A stretch of DNA of 64,000 nt, taken from assembly GCF_011300685.1 (NCBI RefSeq), contig NZ_CP049864.1, positions 2,100,885-2,164,884 on the forward strand, read 5' to 3'. Source of the stretch: Lysobacter sp. HDW10 (lineage in GTDB: Bacteria; Pseudomonadota; Gammaproteobacteria; Xanthomonadales; Xanthomonadaceae). The notes beneath the pieces are model-generated. The model was not told where the DNA came from. It worked only from the letters and a program-made list of their open reading frames with translations, and did no database searches. The translations under genes and the position numbers were made by a program. Positions 36,011 to 44,010 of the stretch are shown one piece after another. Position 1 is the stretch's first letter. The number at the start of each line of letters is the position of its first letter.

Positions 36011-36084
36011 CGCTGTCCCCTTCAAACATCACGGATGGCTTTCATCCTCTGTATTCTTGTGATTGGTGTCAAACAGGGGGCCCC

Positions 36085-36657
36085 ATGACTACACAGACCG
36101 AGTGCTGGAACTGCACGGCGACGATGACTGCGGAAGATCCGGTGTGCCCGCGCTGCGGCCAAGCACCCAAAGACGATACGCCGCCGCCACCCACGCCGAA
36201 AGAACGCATCAAAGAAGCCGTGCAATTGGCACCGTTGTGGGCCAAGATCGCCGCAGGTATCGTCCTCGCGCTCATCCTCTTGTATCTCTGGAACCCGAGC
36301 AAAGGGCACAAGACCGACGTCGAGCCACCGAAAGCAGAAGCCAATGCCGCACCCGCAGCGCCTGCCCTGCCCAAACGCGATGGCCGTACCCCTGAAATGG
36401 AAAAGACCGCGGGCCAAGTGTGTCTGATCGCGCGACATGCCAAATCCATCACGGATTGCCAAATCACAGGCATCAGCCAAGAGATCGACATTCGCGCACC
36501 TGTCTATACGGAAGAGGCACAGCCGCTCTGTGACGAGCTCGCAAACTTGGTTCGCGCGAAGACTGGCGCCTTCCAAGGTACCGAGTGGAACCTGCGGATT
36601 TTCAGTACGCAAACCAAGGGCTACGCACTGGCGCAGTGCAAGTTGTCGACCTACTGA
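36085..36657 (+). CDS. Zinc-ribbon membrane protein of unknown function
   Basis: A 190-residue protein. It starts MTTQTECWNCTATMTAEDPV and continues CPRCG: a CxxC...CxxC zinc ribbon. A proline/charged linker follows, then one transmembrane segment LWAKIAAGIVLALILLYLW, a Pro/Ala-rich stretch (EANAAPAAPALP) and a C-terminal domain with Cys residues (VCLIARHAKSITDC, LCDELANLV). It is probably anchored with the ribbon in the cytoplasm and the C-terminal domain in the periplasm. No function is assigned. The phosphate operon follows 61 bp downstream. Confidence 0.75.
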   Translation: MTTQTECWNCTATMTAEDPVCPRCGQAPKDDTPPPPTPKERIKEAVQLAPLWAKIAAGIVLALILLYLWNPSKGHKTDVEPPKAEANAAPAAPALPKRDGRTPEMEKTAGQVCLIARHAKSITDCQITGISQEIDIRAPVYTEEAQPLCDELANLVRAKTGAFQGTEWNLRIFSTQTKGYALAQCKLSTY

Positions 36658-36676
36658 TGAGGATCGCCGCGGAAGG

Positions 36677-36694
36677 CTGACATATAATCGTCAA
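36677..36694 (+). promoter_or_regulatory. Candidate PhoB box upstream of the DUF47-pit operon
   Basis: CTGACATATAATCGTCAA matches 14 of 18 positions of the two-repeat PhoB box (CTGTCAT-AWAW-CTGTCAY). It contains a perfect TATAAT (36683-36688) that may be a -10 box instead; no good -35 precedes that. The start codon is 25 nt downstream. Confidence 0.4.
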
Positions 36695-36718
36695 AATTTT
36701 CGCGATACGGGCCTGCCC

Positions 36719-37345
36719 ATGTTTTCACTGCAAACGATCTTCGGTTCCGGCAAACAGTTCTTTGATTTGTTGGACGAAGCGGCAGATGCCGCGCACGAAA
36801 GCACAAAGGCCCTCTCTCAGATGTTGAAGAATCCGGCGGCGAACTTGTCGTTGGATGCCTTCAAACTCGCGCGTCAACGCGAGCGCGTCGCATCGGACAA
36901 AATCAATCACGCTTTGGTGGATAGCTTCATCACCCCGATCGAACGCGAAGACATCGAATCGTTGAGCTCGGCGCTCTACAAAATCCCGAAACAAGTCGAA
37001 CGTTTTGCAGACCGTTACGACCTTGCGCGTCACCGCTTGGAACACATCGAATTCGCGCCGCGCGCTGCGATGCTCGAGCAAGCAGCCGGCGTGGTCGTTG
37101 AGATGGTGTCCGAACTGCGTCACATGCGCGTTGAAGAAATGAGCAGACTCAACGAGCGTTTGCGCGTGCTTGAAGCCGAGGCCGATCGACTGCTGCTTGA
37201 AATGCACCGTGAGATCTATTCGGGCCGCTTGGATGCTGCCGATATGTTCTTGCTAAAAGAATTCTTCGAGATTCTGGAAAAAGCCATCGATCGATGCCGC
37301 GAAGCCGGTGTGGTGGCTTATCAAATCGTTCTGAAGAACTCCTGA
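36719..37345 (+). CDS. DUF47/PhoU-like Pit accessory protein
   Basis: A 208-residue all-helical protein: MFSLQTIFGSGKQFFDLLDE followed by AADAAHESTKALSQML, an HALVDSFITPIEREDIESLSSAL signature, and the C-terminal LFEIL-type helices with AIDRCREAGVVAYQIV. DUF47 proteins (TIGR00153 type) are encoded next to Pit transporters and are thought to modulate them like PhoU. ATG 36719 starts the family N-terminus; no clear ribosome site is seen. pit follows after 10 bp. Confidence 0.9.
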   Translation: MFSLQTIFGSGKQFFDLLDEAADAAHESTKALSQMLKNPAANLSLDAFKLARQRERVASDKINHALVDSFITPIEREDIESLSSALYKIPKQVERFADRYDLARHRLEHIEFAPRAAMLEQAAGVVVEMVSELRHMRVEEMSRLNERLRVLEAEADRLLLEMHREIYSGRLDAADMFLLKEFFEILEKAIDRCREAGVVAYQIVLKNS

Positions 37346-37355
37346 GATCACGCTG

Positions 37356-38480
37356 ATGCTGACCCTCTTGCTGCTGGTGATCTTCGCCGCACTGGTCTTC
37401 GAGTTCATCAACGGCTTCCACGACACGGCAAACTCGATTGCCACCGTCGTCGCCACGAAGGTGCTGACACCCGGCAAGGCCGTGATGTTGGCCGCCTCAA
37501 TGAACTTGATCGGCGCGTTCTTCGGCACCGCAGTAGCGAAAACCATCTCTTCCGGCCTGATTGACGCAGAGGTCGTTCAAGTGACATCTCAGGTGATCTT
37601 GTGCGCACTGATGGGCGGCATTACCTGGAACCTGATTACCTGGTGGTTCGGTCTGCCCTCTTCGTCTTCCCACGCCCTCATTGGCGGTCTATGCGGCGCG
37701 GCTTTGTCTGCTTCGCATGGCAACTGGCATGCCTTGGTCTGGTCGCAAGCCAGCGTTGAAGGCTGGACACATAACAAAGGCTTGCTGTGGAAAGTTGTGC
37801 TGCCGATGGTGTCTTCGCCATTAGCAGGCTTCCTATTGGGCGTGCTGATCTTGGCACTGCTTTACGCCCTCATATACGGATTGAGCAAGGTACCCGGTGT
37901 TTTGGGCCGTTTTGCGCGTCCGCGTTGGGTCAATGCCTTCTTCGGTAAAGCGCAATTGGCCTCTGCGGCTTACATGGGTTTTGCACACGGCAGCAATGAC
38001 GCGCAAAAAACCATGGGCATCATCGCGCTCGCTTTGTTTGGCGCGCAAGCCGCAGGCACCTTGGACACCCTGCCCGCGTGGCTCGCGTTCTTGCACCCAA
38101 GCAGCAGCGACAACGCGCATATCGACTCTTGGATCATCGCCACCTGTGCATTGGTGATGGCAGCCGGTACCGCAGCAGGCGGCTGGCGCATCATCAAGAC
38201 CTTGGGTCACAAGATGGTGAAGCTGCAGCCAATCGACGGTTTTGCCGCTGAAACGGCATCGGCCACGATCTTGGTAACCGCAGCGCATTTCGGTATGCCG
38301 GTGTCGACCACGCACAGCATTTCGACGGCCATCATGGGTGTGGGCTTCGGTAAGAACCCGAAAGCGCTCAAGATCACGGTGATTGAACGCATTATTTGGG
38401 CGTGGATATTGACCATCCCGGCAGCGGGTGGTGTCGCCTACTTGCTGTACAAAATTGTTGAGCGAATGGGTTGGGCCTAA
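37356..38480 (+). CDS. pit: Low-affinity inorganic phosphate transporter Pit
   Basis: A 374-residue PHO4-family permease. The duplicated family signature occurs as FINGFHDTANSIATVVATK near the N-terminus and AYMGFAHGSNDAQKTMGIIAL in the second half. Other conserved parts are WWFGLPSSSSHALIGGLCGA and FGMPVSTTHSISTAIMGVG. About ten membrane segments. It imports metal-phosphate with protons across the inner membrane. It is co-transcribed with the DUF47 gene. Confidence 0.94.
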   Translation: MLTLLLLVIFAALVFEFINGFHDTANSIATVVATKVLTPGKAVMLAASMNLIGAFFGTAVAKTISSGLIDAEVVQVTSQVILCALMGGITWNLITWWFGLPSSSSHALIGGLCGAALSASHGNWHALVWSQASVEGWTHNKGLLWKVVLPMVSSPLAGFLLGVLILALLYALIYGLSKVPGVLGRFARPRWVNAFFGKAQLASAAYMGFAHGSNDAQKTMGIIALALFGAQAAGTLDTLPAWLAFLHPSSSDNAHIDSWIIATCALVMAAGTAAGGWRIIKTLGHKMVKLQPIDGFAAETASATILVTAAHFGMPVSTTHSISTAIMGVGFGKNPKALKITVIERIIWAWILTIPAAGGVAYLLYKIVERMGWA

Positions 38481-38502
38481 GGCCTAATCCTTTAGCGTTT
38501 GC

Positions 38503-39837
38503 TCAAAGCCTCGCGTCCACGATTTCTCGTGGAAGTACATGCTTGACGTCATAGACCACACACGTGGGCTTTCCAAGACCGCGGATGTACTCTTGCTTCA
38601 TCGCCTTGAATTCAGCATGCCCGACAGCCAAGATCACGGCGTCATAGACACCCTGCTCTGGCTGATCAATCAAACGAATGCCAAATTCTCGCTGTGCTTC
38701 GTCCGCATCGACCCACGGATCAAATACGTCTACGACGGCGTTATACCCGTGCAATGACTGCACCATTTCAATGACACGCGTATTGCGCAAATCCGGGCAG
38801 TTCTCTTTGAAAGCAAATCCCAAAACCAACACGCGCGCACCGCCCGGGCTCATGCCTTTTCGCACCATCAGCGAAATGACTTGATCCGCGACAAATGATC
38901 CCATTCCATCATTTGTTCTTCGCGCCGCGATAATGAGATCCGGGTAGTACCCGACGCTCTGCGCCTTTTGAATCAGATAGTACGGATCTACGCCGATGCA
39001 ATGTCCGCCCACCAATCCGGGCTTGAATGGCAAGAAGTTCCACTTTGTACCTGCAGCTTCAAGCACATCGTTTGTATCGATGCCAAGCCGCTGAAAAATC
39101 AACGCGAACTCATTCATCAGTGCGATATTCACATCGCGCTGCGTGTTCTCAATTACTTTAGACGCTTCGGCGACCTTGATTGATGAAGCTTTGTGCGTAC
39201 CGGCGACAATAATTCGCCCGTAAAGCGCGTCTACAAAATCAGCCACATCTTCTGTAGAACCTGACGTGACCTTCTTGATATTCGGAAGGCGATGGGACTT
39301 ATCGCCTGGGTTAATTCTTTCGGGAGAATAGCCTAAGGAGAAATATCCCTTTCCTTGCTCATCCAACTGCATCGCAGATGTTTGCGAATCTGCGCCGTTA
39401 ACTCGCAGGCCTGAGGCTCGCTCCAAAATAGGCGCGCAAACTTCTTCCGTGCAACCAGGGTAAACCGTGCTTTCGAAGATCACAGTATCGCCGGGTTTCA
39501 AAATACTGCCAATGGCTTCACTTGCCTTTTCCAATGGCGTTAGGTCCGGCCGTTTTGCCAAATCAATAGGCGTCGGAACCGTCACAACGTAGACGTTGCA
39601 TTCTGAAATATCGTTCAGCTGGTCTGAAAAGCGCAATTGAGTCGCTTCGGCCAACAACTCCGGTTCAACTTCCAGCGTACTGTCTTTGCCGGATTTCAGT
39701 TCGGCAATACGTGGCGAATTTATGTCATAGCCGATGGTTGCGAACTGCTTGCCAAATTCCACAGCTAGCGGCAAGCCTACATATCCCAAACCGACGACCG
39801 CAATCTTTACGCCATCCAGATTAACCTGGTTAATCAC
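38503..39837 (-). CDS. UDP-N-acetylhexosamine 6-dehydrogenase (TviB/WbpO-like nucleotide-sugar dehydrogenase)
   Basis: A 444-residue member of the UDP-glucose/GDP-mannose dehydrogenase family. Rossmann motif [18 protein letters not shown], then [35 protein letters not shown], the catalytic [17 protein letters not shown], and [17 protein letters not shown]. The [18 protein letters not shown] blocks point to the TviB/WbpO group, which makes UDP-N-acetyl-uronic acids for surface polysaccharide. Before [12 protein letters not shown] it carries an extra segment of roughly 15 to 18 residues ([18 protein letters not shown]). Three 60-bp lines counted by hand (39181-39360) are 48% GC. No glycosyltransferase or polymerase genes are adjacent, so it looks like an orphan or acquired gene. 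Confidence 0.9.
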   Translation of the reverse strand: MINQVNLDGVKIAVVGLGYVGLPLAVEFGKQFATIGYDINSPRIAELKSGKDSTLEVEPELLAEATQLRFSDQLNDISECNVYVVTVPTPIDLAKRPDLTPLEKASEAIGSILKPGDTVIFESTVYPGCTEEVCAPILERASGLRVNGADSQTSAMQLDEQGKGYFSLGYSPERINPGDKSHRLPNIKKVTSGSTEDVADFVDALYGRIIVAGTHKASSIKVAEASKVIENTQRDVNIALMNEFALIFQRLGIDTNDVLEAAGTKWNFLPFKPGLVGGHCIGVDPYYLIQKAQSVGYYPDLIIAARRTNDGMGSFVADQVISLMVRKGMSPGGARVLVLGFAFKENCPDLRNTRVIEMVQSLHGYNAVVDVFDPWVDADEAQREFGIRLIDQPEQGVYDAVILAVGHAEFKAMKQEYIRGLGKPTCVVYDVKHVLPREIVDARL

Positions 39838-39937
39838 AAAATCCCCTAACCTCAGCGGAATGCTTCAGCCTCTAGTATGACGTGGCGCGCGGCAATGGCG
39901 AAGGGCTTAACCCGAGACGCCCTGAAGTAACCCTTGC

Positions 39938-40798
39938 TCAGGGAGTCGTGCTGGGCGATATCGGGGGCACATCGAAATGGTTGCGTACATTTGCCGACAA
40001 ATACGGCGCGAACACGCTAGCCGGCACATCGACCCTTTGCACGCCATCGGCATAGCCGGCAACTTGGTACGGCGGGAAGATAAAAGTGATGCCGATCATC
40101 TTGCCATTACTGTCTAGCATTGGCTCGAAGTCTTGATAGTTTTCGGCGCTGGGCTGAGTGCCTTCTTCTACCAAGGGTTTCAATTGGGCGAGTAAGGCAG
40201 CTTTTTCTGCATCGGAAAGCTGATCTTCTTCGAAGCGCTCGCCTGCCTGCTTTAACAGCGCTTCTTTCACGAATTTGGACAGGGCTTGCCACCCTTCCGG
40301 GGTGGACACCAAATCATTGGCTGTGATGAGCCGTTCGCCGCGAACGTCCCAAACAAATCGGCGAATCAAAGCATTCCCATGTTCGCCACCGGTATACATG
40401 CTGCCGTCAGCCGAGAAGGTGCGTACAGCGGGGCTGTTGCCCGGGAGTTCTCGGAATTCCAAACTCAAGTCATAGGGCGCGCCCGGCGAGCCAGGCTTTA
40501 CATCGCGCGCAGCAATGATGAGCCGATCGCGCGAAGCATCTGCAAAAGCCTTGATTTCAGACTTGAGCGGTGGCGGAATGCTGACATCTTTTGGAAAGGT
40601 GATGCCGATCAGGTATGTGGGCTTTTGTTCGATGATGTCGGTTAGATCGACATCGGCCACCTGCGCTGCACCGGCTTGCGCACTAGGCGTATTCACAGCG
40701 CCCGGAGAAGGTGTTTTGTCACAACCAGCGATCAAGGCTGCCATGACGACACTCACCGCCATCGGCAGGCACCAACGTTTTGCCACCACGCCATACAT
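39938..40798 (-). CDS. DUF3298/DUF4163-type lipoprotein
   Basis: A 286-residue lipoprotein: signal MAVSVVMAALIAG with lipobox Cys in ALIAGC. The domain order is a DUF4163-like N-terminal half (LIGITFPKDVSIPPPLKSEI, YDLSLEFRELPGNSPAVRTFS, YTGGEHGNALIRRFVWDV) and a DUF3298-like C-terminal half (LSDAEKAALLAQLKPLV, ITFIFPPYQVAGYADGVQRV). Such domains occur in RsiV-type anti-sigma factors and peptidoglycan deacetylases and may bind cell-wall components. Its ATG overlaps the stop of the GNAT gene (TAATG), so the two are coupled. Confidence 0.82.
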   Translation of the reverse strand: MYGVVAKRWCLPMAVSVVMAALIAGCDKTPSPGAVNTPSAQAGAAQVADVDLTDIIEQKPTYLIGITFPKDVSIPPPLKSEIKAFADASRDRLIIAARDVKPGSPGAPYDLSLEFRELPGNSPAVRTFSADGSMYTGGEHGNALIRRFVWDVRGERLITANDLVSTPEGWQALSKFVKEALLKQAGERFEEDQLSDAEKAALLAQLKPLVEEGTQPSAENYQDFEPMLDSNGKMIGITFIFPPYQVAGYADGVQRVDVPASVFAPYLSANVRNHFDVPPISPSTTP

Positions 40799-41079
40799 TA
40801 GTTCGAGTTCCGCAGATCTTCGTATTCGGGGTGTTTGGTGATATACGCGTCAGCATAAGAGCACGCAGGAATGACTTTCAAGCCTTCTGCGCGCGCATAG
40901 TCCAACGCAGTCTTCATGAGCGTCCCGGCAATTCCTCGACCCCCGATCTCACTCGGCACAATGGTGTGATCGATCGACATCACAGCGTCGTCCATGTGGT
41001 ACTCGATATAGCCGGTATGCCCATCTACTACAGTTTCGAATCGATGCCGCGTGGCATCGTGTTTGACGGCGGCAGACAT
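40798..41079 (-). CDS. Small GNAT-like N-acetyltransferase (YidJ/YjdJ type)
   Basis: A 93-residue minimal acetyltransferase: RFETVVDGHTGYIEYHMDDA, IDHTIVPSEIGGRGIAGTLMKTALDYARAEG (acetyl-CoA loop GGRGIA) and VIPACSYADAYITKHPEY. This is the short Gcn5-related family with human GNAT-like homologues; the substrate is unknown. ATG 41079 has GGGAG 3 nt upstream and the family start; a longer open frame upstream is rejected. It overlaps the start of the lipoprotein gene by one base. Confidence 0.85.
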   Translation of the reverse strand: MSAAVKHDATRHRFETVVDGHTGYIEYHMDDAVMSIDHTIVPSEIGGRGIAGTLMKTALDYARAEGLKVIPACSYADAYITKHPEYEDLRNSN

Positions 41080-41220
41080 AGACTCCCTTTGTGACACGTC
41101 ACTGTCACTGCATCTCAAATTTGAGCGCTCATTTTCAACAATAGCCCGTCCAGAGGATGTGAGTGTGGCGTCAAGATGACCACACGTTAAACTGACGCTT
41201 GCCATTTAAGAGCATGAAAT

Positions 41221-42993
41221 ATGAAGCGATACGTCTGGATACTGGGTGCCTCCCTATTTTCTGGTAGTGCCTTGGCGGGAGCCGCTGCGGACCTACACAG
41301 CACGGCTGAAAAGAACGGCTTCGTACGCACGGCGCGTTACGCCGAGACCATTGCCCTCTGCGATGCATTTGAGCGACATTATCCGGGCAAGGTCGACTGC
41401 ACGACGTTTGGCACGACGCCTGAAGGGCGTCCGCAGAAGGCCATGATTATTTCGCCCAGCGGTTACCTGAGCCCGAAGACGGCCAAGGCCAACAAGCAAA
41501 CCGTGCTCTTGATTCAAGGCGGCATCCACGCCGGGGAAATCGACGGCAAGGACGCAGGCTTTCAAGTCTTTAGACAAATGTTGGATGGCGAGCTTGGCAA
41601 AGACATTCTGAAGAATGTGGTTGTGGTGTTCGTACCTGTCTTCAATGTCGACGGGCATGAAAATTTCCGCGCATGGAACCGACCCAATCAGCGTGGCCCC
41701 GAGGAAATGGGCTTCCGCACCACTGCGCAGCGCTACAACTTGAACCGTGACTATTTAAAAGTTGAAGCGCCGGAAATGCGCGCAATGATGGGCTTGGTGC
41801 GTGCATGGGATCCGGCGGCTGAAATGGATTTGCATGTCACTGACGGTGCGAAGTTTCAGCACGACATTTCAATCACCGCAGAGCCGGTCAATTCCGGTGA
41901 TGACGACCTGCAAGTTTTGGGTCGTAAGGTGCGTGACCAAGTGATCGATGAGTTGAAGTCTGCCGGCAACAAGCCGGTTGCCTTCTATCCGAGTTTTGAT
42001 GATTCAGAAGACCCGATGTCCGGCTTCACCGATAGCGTGAGCCCGCCGCGTTTTTCGAATGGGTATTTCGTGCTGCGCAATCGCATCGGCATTTTGGTGG
42101 AGACGCATTCTTGGCGCACCTACCCTGAGCGTGTGGCTTCGACGCGCACGTCGATCATTGGTTTGGTGAAAGCGGCCAGTCGCGATGGTGCCGATTGGCA
42201 AGCCCGTATGACGCGCGCTGACCAACGTGCAGCCATGTTGGGCGGTTCGCGCGTTGCTGTGACGTATGACACCGACAAACAAGCGCGCACGATCGACTTC
42301 TTGGGCTATGCCTATGCGCGCACGAAGTCTGCGGTTTCCGGCGACTTGATGACGCGTTACGACGAAAGCAAGCCGGAAGTGTGGAAGTTGCCCTTGCGCG
42401 ATGTCGTGCATCCTTCGGAATTCATCGTTGCGCCTAAGGGCGGCTATGTCGTGTTGGCTGCGTGGCGCCCGTATGTGCAGCCGGTCTTGGACGCCCATGG
42501 CGTGACCTATTCGAAGATCAAGCAAGGCGCGAAGGCGGCTGCCGTGGAAACATTCCGCGCCGATGAAGCCAAGTTCGCCGCAACCTCGTTTGAAGGCCAC
42601 CAACGCCTGACATTGAAGGGTCAATGGAAGGCTGAGAACTACGACATTCCGGCAGGCAGTTTGTATGTGCCTGTGAATCAGGCGTTGTCGCGTGTGGTCA
42701 TCAATTTGTTTGAGCCCGCGGCACCGGATGCCTTGGTCGGCTGGGGTGTGTTCAACAACGCTTTTGAAAGCAAGGAATACATGGAGCCCTACGTGGCCGA
42801 AGAAGAAGCTGAAAAGATGTTGGCCAAAGACCCGGCATTGAAGAAGGCGTTTGAAGCGCGATTGGCGCAAGATCCGGCCTTTGCCAAATCACCTTCGGCG
42901 CGCTTGAACTTCTTCTATCGTCGTCATGCGGCGTTTGATCCGAAGTTGAACTTGTATCCAGTCGTTCGTACGGACAAAGCATTGACGCGCTAA
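41221..42993 (+). CDS. Exported M14-family zinc carboxypeptidase-like peptidase
   Basis: A 590-residue protein with a signal peptide (YVWILGASLFSGSALAG). The M14 domain has the zinc ligands GGIHAGEIDGKDAGFQVF (HxxE), VPVFNVDGHENFRAWNRPNQ, RYNLNRDYLKVEAPEMRAMM, DLHVTDG (third zinc His), and the catalytic glutamate in ILVETHSWRTYPERV. A long C-terminal extension (from about residue 330) has no obvious domain. It is predicted to act in the periplasm or outside. It is followed 14 bp later by the RNase gene, perhaps one transcript. Confidence 0.88.
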   Translation: MKRYVWILGASLFSGSALAGAAADLHSTAEKNGFVRTARYAETIALCDAFERHYPGKVDCTTFGTTPEGRPQKAMIISPSGYLSPKTAKANKQTVLLIQGGIHAGEIDGKDAGFQVFRQMLDGELGKDILKNVVVVFVPVFNVDGHENFRAWNRPNQRGPEEMGFRTTAQRYNLNRDYLKVEAPEMRAMMGLVRAWDPAAEMDLHVTDGAKFQHDISITAEPVNSGDDDLQVLGRKVRDQVIDELKSAGNKPVAFYPSFDDSEDPMSGFTDSVSPPRFSNGYFVLRNRIGILVETHSWRTYPERVASTRTSIIGLVKAASRDGADWQARMTRADQRAAMLGGSRVAVTYDTDKQARTIDFLGYAYARTKSAVSGDLMTRYDESKPEVWKLPLRDVVHPSEFIVAPKGGYVVLAAWRPYVQPVLDAHGVTYSKIKQGAKAAAVETFRADEAKFAATSFEGHQRLTLKGQWKAENYDIPAGSLYVPVNQALSRVVINLFEPAAPDALVGWGVFNNAFESKEYMEPYVAEEEAEKMLAKDPALKKAFEARLAQDPAFAKSPSARLNFFYRRHAAFDPKLNLYPVVRTDKALTR

Positions 42994-43007
42994 AGGGAGT
43001 CTGATCG

Positions 43008-43496
43008 GTGGGCAGACAGCGAAATCGACGTGAGCGGATGAATGATCGCGCGTTGCGATCACCGATGCGGGGTTGGATCGCAATCTTCGGCTGCGCCTTG
43101 TTGGCCGTTTGGTTGCTGTCGCGGCAATTCTCTGGCGTGGCGTCGGCTGAGGCACCGGCGCCACAAGGCCCTTCGATTGAGAGTCGTACGACTGAACACA
43201 CGCAGGCAGCGCATGCGCCACAGGCAAACACGTCAAACCTGCCCGTCGAGGCCATCGAAACGCTGCGCAAGATTCAAAGTGGCGGGCGATTGCCGTATCG
43301 ACGTGATGGTGTGGTGTTTGAAAATCGCGAGCGTCTGCTGCCCGACAAACCACGCGGCTACTACCACGAGTACACCGTGCCGACGCCCGGCCTCAATCAC
43401 CGTGGCGCGCGTCGAATCGTGACCGGCGGCAACCCGCCCGAGATTTGGTATTACAGTGCCGATCATTACCGGAGTTTTAGGCAGGTGGAACCATGA
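43008..43496 (+). CDS. Secreted guanyl-specific ribonuclease (barnase/RNase Sa-like)
   Basis: A 162-residue protein. It has a basic N-terminus, then one hydrophobic signal/anchor segment GWIAIFGCALLAVWLLS, a linker, and a microbial RNase (N1/T1) domain: LPVEAIETLRKIQSGGRLPY, DGVVFENRERLLPDKPRGYYHEYTVPTPG, RGARRIVTGG, and YYSADHYRSF. By comparison with RNase Sa the catalytic set is Glu in HEYTV, Arg in NRE and RGARR, and His in DHY; all are present. It should cut RNA 3' of guanine outside the cytoplasm. The start is GTG 43008 with GGGAG 8 nt upstream; ATG 43038 is an alternative. It overlaps the barstar-like gene by 4 bp. Confidence 0.88.
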   Translation: MGRQRNRRERMNDRALRSPMRGWIAIFGCALLAVWLLSRQFSGVASAEAPAPQGPSIESRTTEHTQAAHAPQANTSNLPVEAIETLRKIQSGGRLPYRRDGVVFENRERLLPDKPRGYYHEYTVPTPGLNHRGARRIVTGGNPPEIWYYSADHYRSFRQVEP

Positions 43497-43957
43497 CGAC
43501 ATCTGACGAACTGCCCTATGCATCGCCCACCTTGCTGCATGGGCATCCGATCAGTTTGATTGCGCGCGAGGACCTGCCGGCCTTGCTTGCGGAGTGTGCT
43601 GAAGAAGACATCACACCGATCGACGTCTATGTGCGCGCGGCCTTGAATAAACATGCGATGTTGGAAGCCTTCGCCAAAGGCATGCAGTATCCCGAGCCCG
43701 ATCAGTTCGGTTTCAACTGGGATGCCTTTGAAGACGCCATCAATGATTTGTCATGGCTGCCGGGTTCGGGCTTCGTGGTGATATTCAGCACCCACGAGCA
43801 CGCGGCCAAATCGGACGCCGAAGACCTGCACATGTTGCGCGAGATTTTGACCCAAGCGCATGTGAACTGGGCCGAGTCTGAAATCCCTTTCCGTACCTAT
43901 GTGGTGAGCCACTCGGATGACAGCTTGAACGGCCGTTCAAGCGGCCATTCACATTGA
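43493..43957 (+). CDS. Barstar-like ribonuclease inhibitor
   Basis: A 154-residue cytoplasmic protein with no signal peptide, beginning MTTSDELPYASPTLLHGHPI. Barstar-family features are the helix KHAMLEAFAKGMQYPEPDQFGFNWDAFEDAINDLSWLP and the strand GFVVIFSTHEHAAK. The acidic residues of FNWDAFEDAIND correspond to the barstar face that plugs the RNase active site. It overlaps the RNase gene as ATGA, which ensures coupled synthesis of inhibitor and enzyme. Its role is to protect the cell's own RNA. Confidence 0.88.
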   Translation: MTTSDELPYASPTLLHGHPISLIAREDLPALLAECAEEDITPIDVYVRAALNKHAMLEAFAKGMQYPEPDQFGFNWDAFEDAINDLSWLPGSGFVVIFSTHEHAAKSDAEDLHMLREILTQAHVNWAESEIPFRTYVVSHSDDSLNGRSSGHSH

Positions 43958-44010
43958 GGCGTACACTATGTGCCCGCGAAGCGCCACTGCTTTCGCCAAA
44001 GGCGCACGCC

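Noticed and set aside
36683-36688. Simple sigma-70 promoter based on the perfect TATAAT.
   Set aside because: No acceptable -35 lies 16-18 bp upstream, so it is reported only as part of a possible PhoB box.
39920-39943. CCCTGA...TCAGGG hairpin at the DUF3298 gene end as a terminator.
   Set aside because: Six-bp stem with a 12-nt loop, overlapping the stop codon and not followed by a T tract; too weak.
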